Source: GCA-003244245 sp050699815
GTDB taxonomy: Bacteria; Actinomycetota; Actinomycetes; Mycobacteriales; Pseudonocardiaceae
Assembly: GCA_050699815.1 (NCBI GenBank)
Contig: JBOHFT010000065.1
Location: 1 to 20,845 of the forward strand
Length of the DNA: 20,845 nt
Reading direction: 5' to 3'
Part shown: one piece after another, positions 14,867 to 20,845 of the stretch
How positions within the stretch are numbered: the stretch's first letter is position 1
Layout of the letters: the number at the start of each line of letters is the position of its first letter
The notes under the pieces: generated by a model
Database searches by the model: none
What the model was told of the DNA's origin: nothing
The model's input: only the letters and a program-made list of their open reading frames with translations
Made by a program: the position numbers and the translations under genes

Positions 14867-15565
14867 CTAGCCGCCACCTGGCGTGCGCCAGAGAAAGAAC
14901 GCGACCAGGTAGGCGACACCGAACGGGGCATCGGAGTATAAAATCTTGGCGTCGTACTCCTGGCCGCGGGTGGCGCCGGCCAGGACCTGCCAGGCGGGCC
15001 TGCCCTGGGCCATTAACTCGTGTGCGGTTTCCTGATCCACGCCCAGTAGCGCATCGAGGTCGGCGGAACGAATGAACCGCTCAATTTCCAGGTCGAAGGA
15101 AATGGCGCGCTCATCGAAATAGCCGGGGGCTTTGGCGTCCCGGCGGCAGCTTCCGTCTGCCATGACGAGGAGGCCGACGCGGTCGCTGGAATCGCGTATC
15201 CCGGTCCCGATGTCAATGCATTTTGTCACCGGCTCGTGTTCGCCGACTCCTTGCATGACAAGCGGTCCCTGGTAGCCAGCATCATTGATCAGCATCGCAC
15301 CCAGCCCCAGTGCCAGCGGGAGCGCATCCGGGTCTTTCGGCCCGGCCCGGCCCCGGAAGCCAGACGTACTCCACTGCGCTGTAGCGGGCCACGTCGCAGT
15401 GCGGCTTGCTAGTCCCACTACGACGACGATGTCCGGCATGCCGCGAAGCATCCCGGACACGGCCGCCGCGCAGGACTCGCGCAACGCGGGCACCACGGGA
15501 TCCAGGCCGGTCAGCTCGCGGGCGAGCAACGGGGCACCGGGGCACAACGCGGCACTGCTGATCAC
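14867..15565 (-). CDS. Class III extradiol dioxygenase (LigB)-like protein, probable pseudoenzyme
   Basis: Protein of 232 residues of the actinobacterial LigB-like/Rv2728c-like group. Recognisable parts are ISSAALCPGAPLLARELTGL at the N-terminus, LPLALGLGAMLINDAGYQGP, VGLLVMADGSCRRDAKAPGY, HELMAQGRPAWQVLAGATRG and DAPFGVAYLVAFF at the end. Active LigB enzymes bind iron with histidines in PHPP and near a GD-SH motif; here these read PGAP and DGSC, so ring-cleavage activity is unlikely. GTG 15565 has GGA 7-9 nt upstream. It follows the FolP2-like gene by 38 nt and is probably co-transcribed with it. In mycobacteria the homologue lies near miaA, so pairing with FolP2 is notable. Confidence 0.8.
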   Translation of the reverse strand: MISSAALCPGAPLLARELTGLDPVVPALRESCAAAVSGMLRGMPDIVVVVGLASRTATWPATAQWSTSGFRGRAGPKDPDALPLALGLGAMLINDAGYQGPLVMQGVGEHEPVTKCIDIGTGIRDSSDRVGLLVMADGSCRRDAKAPGYFDERAISFDLEIERFIRSADLDALLGVDQETAHELMAQGRPAWQVLAGATRGQEYDAKILYSDAPFGVAYLVAFFLWRTPGGG

Positions 15566-15603
15566 TGGGATCCAGTCGCTCGAATGGGGTCACGTGAAGG
15601 ATG

Positions 15604-16515
15604 TCAGGCGAGGCCGCGGAATACCCGGGCCGGCGGGCGCTCGCCACGGATGGCGGACACCATGTCCAGGACCATCCTCGTCTCGCGTATCTGATGGGCC
15701 CGGAAAGCGCGGGCCCCGAGCCATGCGCATACCGCTGTCGCCGCCAGGGTACCGGTCAGCCGCTCTTCCAGGGGCACGTCAAGCGCCTCCCCGACAAAAT
15801 CCTTGTTGGACAGCGATACCAAGACCGGCCAGCCGGTGGCCGCCAGTTCGCCCAGCCGCCTGGTGATCTCAAGGGAATGCCAGGTATTCTTGCCGAAATC
15901 ATGAGCTGGGTCAATCAGGATGCGTGCCGGGTTTACCCCGGCGTCCACCGCGCGGCGGGCTAACGCAAGCGTGCGGTTCACGACGTCGCCCATCACGTCG
16001 TCGTACGCCACCCGGTGCGGGGGGGTTCTCGGCGGCAGGCCGCCAGCGTGGCTGCAGACCAGGCCCGCGTCGCAGCGTGCCGCCACCTCCGCGAGTTGTT
16101 CGTCCCAGCCTCCCCAGGCATCGTTGAGCAAGTCGGCGCCGGCGGCGCAGGCCTCGCTCCCGACCTCGTGCCGCCAGGTGTCCACGCTGATGATCAGGTC
16201 CGGATACGCCGCGCGGACGGCGGCCACGAATGGCACTGTTCTGCGGATTTCCTCCGCCACGCCGACCTCGGCACCGGGTGCCGCTTTCACCCCCCCTATG
16301 TCGACGATATCGGCTCCCGCGCTGACGGCGGCGTGTACGCGCTCCATCGCGGCCGACTCCGCCCAGGTCGCGCCCCGGTCGTAGAACGAGTCGGGAGTCC
16401 GATTAACGATCGCCATAATGAGCCGCGTCTTCGCATCGAAAGAGTGCCGCCCAAGCCGGAGCACCCCGTGCTGTGTCGCTTGGTCTTCCCCGAATCCGGC
16501 GGCGGCGCTGCTCAT
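15604..16515 (-). CDS. folP2: FolP2-type dihydropteroate synthase paralogue
   Basis: TIM-barrel protein of 303 residues of the pterin-binding DHPS family. It matches mycobacterial FolP2 more than FolP1: MAIVNRTPDSFYDRGATW (34-51) has NRT where true DHPS has NVT. Also visible are DIVDIGGVKAAPGAEV (69-84), ISVDTWRHEV (109-118), IDPAHDFGKNTWHSL (201-215), SLSNKDFVGE (234-243) and FRAHQI (271-276, normally RVHDV). FolP2 of Mycobacterium is reported not to act as a DHPS; the true role is unclear, so the symbol marks family and not activity. ATG 16515 lacks a good Shine-Dalgarno, so the start is uncertain. It sits between the 84-residue membrane protein (34 nt upstream) and the LigB-like gene (38 nt downstream). 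Confidence 0.88.
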   Translation of the reverse strand: MSSAAAGFGEDQATQHGVLRLGRHSFDAKTRLIMAIVNRTPDSFYDRGATWAESAAMERVHAAVSAGADIVDIGGVKAAPGAEVGVAEEIRRTVPFVAAVRAAYPDLIISVDTWRHEVGSEACAAGADLLNDAWGGWDEQLAEVAARCDAGLVCSHAGGLPPRTPPHRVAYDDVMGDVVNRTLALARRAVDAGVNPARILIDPAHDFGKNTWHSLEITRRLGELAATGWPVLVSLSNKDFVGEALDVPLEERLTGTLAATAVCAWLGARAFRAHQIRETRMVLDMVSAIRGERPPARVFRGLA

Positions 16516-16549
16516 GAGACCGGTGTGCAGTTCTTTCGGGCAGTGGCGT

Positions 16550-16804
16550 TCAGCGCCGTGGTTTCCGGATCGAGCCGACCACCAGCAACAGCCCGACGAT
16601 CAGCGCCATCGCCGCCAGCACCCACCGGACGTCCAGCCCGGGCAGCCAGGCGATGCCGCCGAGCAGCACGGTGCCCGAGACACCCAGTGCGCCCAGCCCA
16701 ACGGCCAAGGTGAGCAGGTCTGGCCCGCGCCGCGGGGCCACGGCACCCGGCCCGTCGGCGCGGTGCGGTGCTGGATAAGCCATCGTCGGGTCGGTTCCGC
16801 TCAT
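16550..16804 (-). CDS. Small two-helix membrane protein
   Basis: An 84-residue protein with a soluble N-terminus (about 1-28) and two membrane segments: LLTLAVGLGALGVSGTVLLG (about 30-49) and VRWVLAAMALIVGLLLVVGS (about 59-78), with a basic tail RKPRR. Its ATG overlaps the TGA of the PspC/LiaF-like gene by 4 nt (16801-16804), so the two are coupled and probably act together in the membrane. I know of similar small proteins beside PspC genes in actinobacteria but no defined function. Confidence 0.82.
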   Translation of the reverse strand: MSGTDPTMAYPAPHRADGPGAVAPRRGPDLLTLAVGLGALGVSGTVLLGGIAWLPGLDVRWVLAAMALIVGLLLVVGSIRKPRR

Positions 16805-17991
16805 GATTCGCGCTCCACAGCGACGTTACCGACACCAGCTTGCACGGTCAGCACCAGCGTGCCACCACCAGGGCCGTCCGGTCCGTAGTCGGTGGTATCC
16901 ACCCGGGCCGGCAAGGTGCCCGAGCGGGGCACGCCGAGGCAGTCGACCACTCCGACCTGCGCCCGGCAGGTCACCCGCGCATCGACGTACGGCGGCACGA
17001 TGACCACGGTCTCGCCCATTCCCACTGCGACACTGGTGGTCACGGTCTGACCTTCGGCAAACCGGAGCCCGGTGAGGTCCAGTCGGCCGTTGCCCAGGGT
17101 CACCTCATAGCGCGGCTGCACCTGGGCGGCCGTAACCGGGCTCCACCGGTCGTCCCCGAACCTGAGACCAGACGCTGGTGCGGCCTGTAGCACCCAGGTG
17201 AGCAGGGCCAGCGGGACGGCGATCACGATCAGCCCCCGGCCGCCGCGCACGAGTGAGCCCACCACCAGGCCGAGCCCGACCACACCCAGCAGCAGTGCGG
17301 CGATCTGGGCGGCCGACAGCGCGGGCAGCAGCGCTGTCGCGATCCCGCCGGTGAGCAGCGCGAGCCCGAGGGTGACCGGGGTGACCTTGGACCGGGGACC
17401 CCGCGGTGGTGTAGCTGGCGGCATTGGTGAGGGTTCCGGTAGGTCCCAGGCGAACGGTGCCGCACCGAGCGGGTCCCAGGCTGGTGGAGCAGGCTGGCCG
17501 GCCCCGGCGTTCGTACCCGGCGGGTTTGCACCCGCCCCCCCGGGTGCTCCTTCAGGCCGGGCTGGACGCGCCACGTCGCCCAGCCCGGCCCGGGAGCGGT
17601 GCAGCAGGACCAGCGCCCCCACCGCCACGGCGAGTCCGAGCACACCCGACGGCCCGTCGAACACCATCCCCGCCGCCGGGATCAGCAGCAGGATGAGCAC
17701 CACCGTGAGTGCCGGTGACATCGAGCTGCGTCCCCGCCCGAGCAGGCCCTCCGCAGCGGAGGTCTCGTCTCCCTCGGCTGGCAGCAGCAGCCAGCCGAGC
17801 AGGTACAGCACTACCCCCACCCCGCTGTACAGGGCAGCCACCACGAAGGCCACCCGCACCAGCACCGGATCGACGGCATACCGCCGCCCGATCGCCGCCG
17901 CGACTCCGCCGATCTTGCGATCGTCGGCTCGCCGGCGCGGCCTGGTGGCCCAGAAATCCTGCACCATGTGCTCCACGTTGATCCCGTTCAC
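16801..17991 (-). CDS. PspC-domain membrane protein with LiaF/toastrack-like C-terminus
   Basis: Protein of 396 residues for envelope-stress sensing or control. The N-terminal PspC domain (about 20-72) has DRKIGGVAAAIGRRYAVDPV and LVRVAFVVAALYSGVGVVLY. Further membrane segments lie at about 94-132; a Pro/Gly-rich loop (about 140-203) leads to more membrane helices at about 206-270. The C-terminal ~115 residues form a beta-rich domain (TLGNGRLDLTGL, then VAVGMGETVVIVPPYVDARV) resembling the LiaF C-terminal/toastrack domain. GTG 17991 is used; an in-frame ATG at 17967 is possible. It is divergent from a PspC-fused kinase, which points to a joint signalling module. Confidence 0.87.
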   Translation of the reverse strand: MNGINVEHMVQDFWATRPRRRADDRKIGGVAAAIGRRYAVDPVLVRVAFVVAALYSGVGVVLYLLGWLLLPAEGDETSAAEGLLGRGRSSMSPALTVVLILLLIPAAGMVFDGPSGVLGLAVAVGALVLLHRSRAGLGDVARPARPEGAPGGAGANPPGTNAGAGQPAPPAWDPLGAAPFAWDLPEPSPMPPATPPRGPRSKVTPVTLGLALLTGGIATALLPALSAAQIAALLLGVVGLGLVVGSLVRGGRGLIVIAVPLALLTWVLQAAPASGLRFGDDRWSPVTAAQVQPRYEVTLGNGRLDLTGLRFAEGQTVTTSVAVGMGETVVIVPPYVDARVTCRAQVGVVDCLGVPRSGTLPARVDTTDYGPDGPGGGTLVLTVQAGVGNVAVERES

Positions 17992-18031
17992 GCTGTTGAG
18001 CCTGGCCCGCGCGGGCGGCTAACACCATCGG

Positions 18032-18082
18032 GGGTCACCCTGATCCATCCCCGGGTTGGGGGACACCGGGGTCGACCCTGAT
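18032..18082. promoter_or_regulatory. Paired dyads in the divergent promoter of the PspC module
   Basis: GGGTCACCC (18032-18040) and the perfect palindrome GGGTCGACCC (18069-18078) are each followed by TGAT, giving near-direct repeats 38 bp apart. They lie between the divergent PspC/LiaF-like gene and the PspC-kinase gene, where the co-encoded NarL regulator could act. Binding is inferred. Confidence 0.35.
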
Positions 18083-18108
18083 ACCCGTTGCCCGCCAGAC
18101 GTGTGACG

Positions 18109-19434
18109 ATGGCAGGCGTGAGCACACCGGCGGGGCAGGAGGCCGGGATCCGGCCGGTAGGCGGGCAGCAGCACACCGCCGAACCGGCGACGGATCGCGT
18201 CGTGACCGGTGCGCAGCCACCGTTGCGCAGGTATCGGTCGGGCCGGGTCATCGCCGGGGTGTCCAGCGGGATCGCCGAGCACCTCGGCGTGCCGGTGCTG
18301 TGGGTGCGGGTGGTCTTCGCGGTGCTGGCCGGCCTCGGCGGGGCCGGGCTGGTGGGCTATGCACTGCTGTGGGGGTTCGTGCCGGCCACCGACGACGGCG
18401 CCGCGCGACCGAGTACCGCCCGCGAGCAGCAGCAGGGGGTCGGTCTGGTCGCGCTCGGCGCTGGCCTGGCGCTGGTCGGCGCCGCGCTGGGCACCGGATG
18501 GGGCGGCTGGGTGACCGGGCCGCTGGGGGTCGCCCTGATCGGTGCCGCAGTGGTGTGGCGGGAAGCCGACGCGAGCCAACGGACCCGCTGGCGCAGCGGC
18601 GCGGGCGTGGTGTTCGGTGGCGGGCGGATGGCGCTGCTCCGGGTGCTGGCCGGGATCGCGCTGGTGGCCAGCGGGATCGCGGTGTTCCTGTTCAACCAGG
18701 GTGACCTCGGCCAGCTGCGGTTCGCGCTGCTCGCCGCCGCCGCCACCCTCATCGGGGTGGCCGTGCTCACCGTGCCGTGGTGGTTGCGACTGATGGGTGC
18801 CTTGGGCGAGGAACGCCGGGCCCGGATCCGCACCGAGGAACGCGCCGAGATTGCCGCGCACCTGCACGACTCGGTGCTGCAGACCTTGGCGCTGATCCAG
18901 CAGCAGTCCGATTCGGCCCGGGAGGTCCGCCGACTGGCCCGTGGCCAGGAGCGGGAGCTCCGCTCGTGGCTGTACGGTCCGCGAGGGTACGGGCGGCCGG
19001 CGCCCGATGGCGCCGACGGTGACACCGCGGTGGCGACGTTCGCGCCGACGCTGCACGCCGCGGCCGGTGAGGTGGAGGACACCTACGCGGTGAGTGTGCA
19101 GGTCGTCGTGGTGGGGGACTGCACGCTGGAGGGACCGCTGACCGCGCTGGTGCAGGCCAGCCGGGAGGCGATGGTCAACGCGGCCAAGCACGCCGGGGTC
19201 GCCGAGGTGAGTGTGTATGCCGAGGTCGAGCCCGGGCAGGTGCATGTCTTCATCCGGGACCGGGGCGCCGGATTCGACCCGGCGGCCGTCGCCGGGGACC
19301 GGCATGGCCTGGCCGACTCGATCCGCGGCAGGATGGAACGGCACGGCGGGACGGTGACCCTGCGCACCGCGCCCGGGGCCGGCACCGAGATCCAGCTGGC
19401 CATCGCGCGCCGCCCGGGCGGGGAGGAAACATGA
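18109..19434 (+). CDS. PspC-domain-fused sensor histidine kinase
   Basis: Membrane kinase of 441 residues from ATG 18109 (TTG 18088, GTG 18103 and GTG 18118 are alternatives; none has a clear Shine-Dalgarno). The PspC domain spans about 38-92: YRSGRVIAGVSSGIAEHLGV, then VRVVFAVLAGLGGAGLVGYA. Four more hydrophobic segments follow (about 111-128, 134-150, 176-196 and 205-226). HisKA_3 has ERAEIAAHLHDSVLQTLALI with the likely phospho-His253. HATPase has the N-box around Asn357 (REAMVNAAKHAGVAEVSVY), RDRGAGFD at 383-390 and HGLADSIRGRMERHGG at 399-414. The kinase core is compact, since the helix after the H-box is short. The stop overlaps the regulator start (ATGA). The likely signal is envelope stress. 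Confidence 0.92.
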   Translation: MAGVSTPAGQEAGIRPVGGQQHTAEPATDRVVTGAQPPLRRYRSGRVIAGVSSGIAEHLGVPVLWVRVVFAVLAGLGGAGLVGYALLWGFVPATDDGAARPSTAREQQQGVGLVALGAGLALVGAALGTGWGGWVTGPLGVALIGAAVVWREADASQRTRWRSGAGVVFGGGRMALLRVLAGIALVASGIAVFLFNQGDLGQLRFALLAAAATLIGVAVLTVPWWLRLMGALGEERRARIRTEERAEIAAHLHDSVLQTLALIQQQSDSAREVRRLARGQERELRSWLYGPRGYGRPAPDGADGDTAVATFAPTLHAAAGEVEDTYAVSVQVVVVGDCTLEGPLTALVQASREAMVNAAKHAGVAEVSVYAEVEPGQVHVFIRDRGAGFDPAAVAGDRHGLADSIRGRMERHGGTVTLRTAPGAGTEIQLAIARRPGGEET

Positions 19435-20099
19435 CCATAGGGGTCTTCCTGGTGGACGACCACGCCTTGTTCCGCACCGGGGTGAAGGCCGAACTGGCCA
19501 GGGCTGGCTCGGTGGAACCGGACGTGCCGCCGGTCGTCGTCGTCGGCGAGGCCGGATCCGTGCCGGAGGCCGTCACCGGCATCGCGCACCTGCGCCCCGA
19601 CGTCGTGCTCCTCGACGTGCACATGCCCGACGGCGGTGGTGCGGAGGTGCTGCGCCGGGTCCGTCCCGAGCAGCCCGACGTGGTGTTCCTCGCGCTGTCG
19701 GTGTCGGATGCGGCCGAAGACGTGATCGCGGTGATCCGGGGTGGCGCCCGGGGGTACGTGACCAAGACGATCTCCGGCCGGGAGCTGGTGGACGCGGTGC
19801 GCCGGGTGCATGCCGGTGACCCGGTGTTCTCGCCGCGGCTGGCCGGTTTCGTGCTCGACGCCTTCGCCCACCGGCCGGGCGCGGCGTCGGTCGGCGACCC
19901 GGAGCTGGATCTGCTCACCCCTCGTGAGCGCGACGTGCTGCGGCTGCTGGCCCGCGGCTACGCCTACAAAGAGATCGCCGCCGAGCTGTTTATCTCGATC
20001 AAGACGGTGGAGACCCACGTGTCGTCGGTGCTGCGCAAGACCCAGCTGTCCAACCGCCACGAGCTGTCCCGCTGGGCCTCCGACCGCCGCCTGGTGTAG
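19431..20099 (+). CDS. NarL/FixJ-family response regulator of the PspC kinase
   Basis: DNA-binding response regulator of 222 residues. The receiver domain (about 3-125) has Asp9/Asp10, phospho-acceptor Asp62 in LLDVHMPDGGG, Ser90 in the Thr/Ser position and Lys112. The LuxR-type HTH (about 159-215) has LLTPRERDVLRLLARGYAYK and IKTVETHVSSVLRKTQLSNR. Its ATG overlaps the kinase stop by 4 nt, with GGGGAGGAAAC as Shine-Dalgarno. It pairs with the PspC kinase and may bind the dyads at 18032-18078. It ends next to the AT-richer debris at 20100. Confidence 0.94.
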   Translation: MTIGVFLVDDHALFRTGVKAELARAGSVEPDVPPVVVVGEAGSVPEAVTGIAHLRPDVVLLDVHMPDGGGAEVLRRVRPEQPDVVFLALSVSDAAEDVIAVIRGGARGYVTKTISGRELVDAVRRVHAGDPVFSPRLAGFVLDAFAHRPGAASVGDPELDLLTPRERDVLRLLARGYAYKEIAAELFISIKTVETHVSSVLRKTQLSNRHELSRWASDRRLV

Positions 20100-20845
20100 T
20101 GCGGCCTGCGACGCTTGGACCTGGAAACCTCCGGCGTAAAGCTATAGCTAGAACGTGTCAATGGCTGAACCTTCAGCATATTGAGGAAATCGATTTTTTC
20201 TTGAAGCCAAAATGTGTAGTCGTTGAGAGTCCAAGACCCTGTTCGATGGGTGTCGTTGGGGTCGAATCCTGACAAGCTCGGATAATCGACATTGTAGTTT
20301 CTCTGCAATTCCGCTATCAGTTCTTGTCGACTTTTCCACTGATGCTGAGGCTTGAATACCGGATACTTCTTCCAGTCCCAGCCGTGTAGCAGTAGAATTC
20401 TAGCCATTGGCGGATTCCCCGCTGTGCTCTTATGGCCGTTATCCCGTTGGCCGCTGATCACACCTACGTGGCCGGGACCGTGTCGGTCTGTCCAACTTGC
20501 CCAAGATGAACGCGTCCGTGCGGCTTCGCCCTGGTCGTCGGTGAGGACCAAGTGCGTGCGGTCGCCGAGATTACCGGCACCACCGTCTGGGACGCCCCGG
20601 TCACGAACTGCGCGCATGACTACGGGCCTCTATTGAGCGTAGCGGATCGCGGTACGCGGCATCGGGCTTCAACCGTCGGCGAATGCGAAGGTGCCGACCC
20701 TCGAGGCGGACTCGATCAGGCCCTCGGCGAGTAATGGAACGAAAACGTACGTTAGGGCCGTGACCTGGGGATTGGTGGCTCGTCTGCTTTGATGGTGCCG
20801 CGTGTGCGGTAGCTATCGAGCGCGGGGGTTCCAGTGCCGGTTGAG
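20100..20845. other. Stretch without an intact gene: truncated hydrolase and unassigned sequence
   Basis: 20155-20407 holds a minus-strand hydrolase fragment that is clearly AT-richer than its surroundings. 20130-20154 contains the palindrome AGCTATAGCT at the point where hydrolase similarity ends. 20408-20845 has no frame that I can assign: the plus frame around 20520-20640 (ALVVGEDQVRAVAEITGTTV) is protein-like but short and broken by stops upstream. No terminal repeats or transposase motifs are visible. Confidence 0.6.
20155..20407 (-). pseudogene. N-terminal fragment of a small alpha/beta hydrolase
   Basis: From ATG 20407 the frame reads MARILLLHGWDWKKYPVF, then WKSRQELIAELQRNYNVDYP, SLSGFD and WTLNDYTFWLQEKIDFLNML. 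This is the start of a small alpha/beta hydrolase (HGW oxyanion strand, PxLPGF-like strand, lid region). Similarity stops near LKVQP, just before the expected nucleophile elbow (G-x-S-x-G). The frame then runs on antisense into the response regulator to 19964 without family features. About 84 of the usual ~220-250 residues remain. Base composition is well below the flanking GC level, so the piece is probably foreign. Confidence 0.6.

Noticed and set aside
18019..19344. 441-codon minus-strand open frame opposite the PspC kinase
   Set aside because: Antisense shadow rich in His/Arg/Pro; the plus frame has every kinase box.
19964..20154. C-terminal part of the 217-codon minus frame that begins upstream of the hydrolase fragment
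   Set aside because: This part is antisense to the response regulator and carries no hydrolase motif, so the frame was not called as an intact gene.
20552..20734. 60-codon plus frame near the right edge (MRAVAEITGTTVWDAPVTNC...)
   Set aside because: Protein-like for about 30 codons but no recognisable family, no Shine-Dalgarno and broken upstream; left as unassigned sequence.

Overview
The window comes from a high-GC actinobacterium. Coding regions show strong G/C in third positions, and GTG/TTG starts and 4-nt stop/start overlaps are common. The gene families point the same way: XRE-DUF5753, DUF6879, PucR, FolP2, and PspC-fused histidine kinases paired with NarL regulators. I infer a Pseudonocardiaceae-like or related filamentous actinomycete; no rRNA or marker gene proves this. 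I see no tRNA, rRNA, CRISPR array or intact insertion sequence.

Layout. (1) 1-1406, minus: an FAD-dependent aromatic hydroxylase, cut by the left window edge. (2) 1594-4007, minus: a tight operon of GNAT acetyltransferase, NarL response regulator and GAF histidine kinase, divergent from a TetR gene (4087-4704). (3) 4683-6098, minus: an XRE-TPR regulator with an extra MerR-like helix-turn-helix at its C-terminus. (4) 6099-7305: a gene graveyard holding a frameshifted XRE/TPR remnant, a SET-domain tail and a glycosyltransferase fragment. (5) 7306-10526, plus: a homocysteine methyltransferase fused to an MTHFR-like domain, translationally coupled to a PucR-type regulator. The regulator's tail runs antisense into a small convergent gene. 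(6) 10956-12708, plus: a three-gene cassette of a small internally duplicated protein, DUF6879 and XRE-DUF5753. It ends at a perfect 16-bp hairpin shared with the convergent DUF2339 gene. (7) 12849-17991, minus: DUF2339 membrane protein, LigB-like protein, FolP2-type DHPS paralogue, small membrane protein and PspC/LiaF-like membrane protein. (8) 18109-20099, plus: PspC-fused histidine kinase and NarL regulator, divergent from group 7. (9) 20100-20845: AT-richer debris with a truncated alpha/beta hydrolase.

How the genes work together. Groups 7 and 8 look like a Lia/Psp-type envelope-stress module whose leftward transcription unit also carries FolP2 and a LigB-like protein. Group 2 is a soluble, probably intracellular-signal two-component system co-transcribed with an acetyltransferase. 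Group 6 matches the actinobacterial XRE-DUF5753 regulator-plus-partner cassettes and carries a duplicated small protein. The strongest candidates for new biology are the fusion protein at 7306 with apparently lost MTHFR catalytic residues and a coupled PucR gene, the 10956-12708 cassette, the XRE-TPR-MerR regulator and the FolP2/LigB pair.
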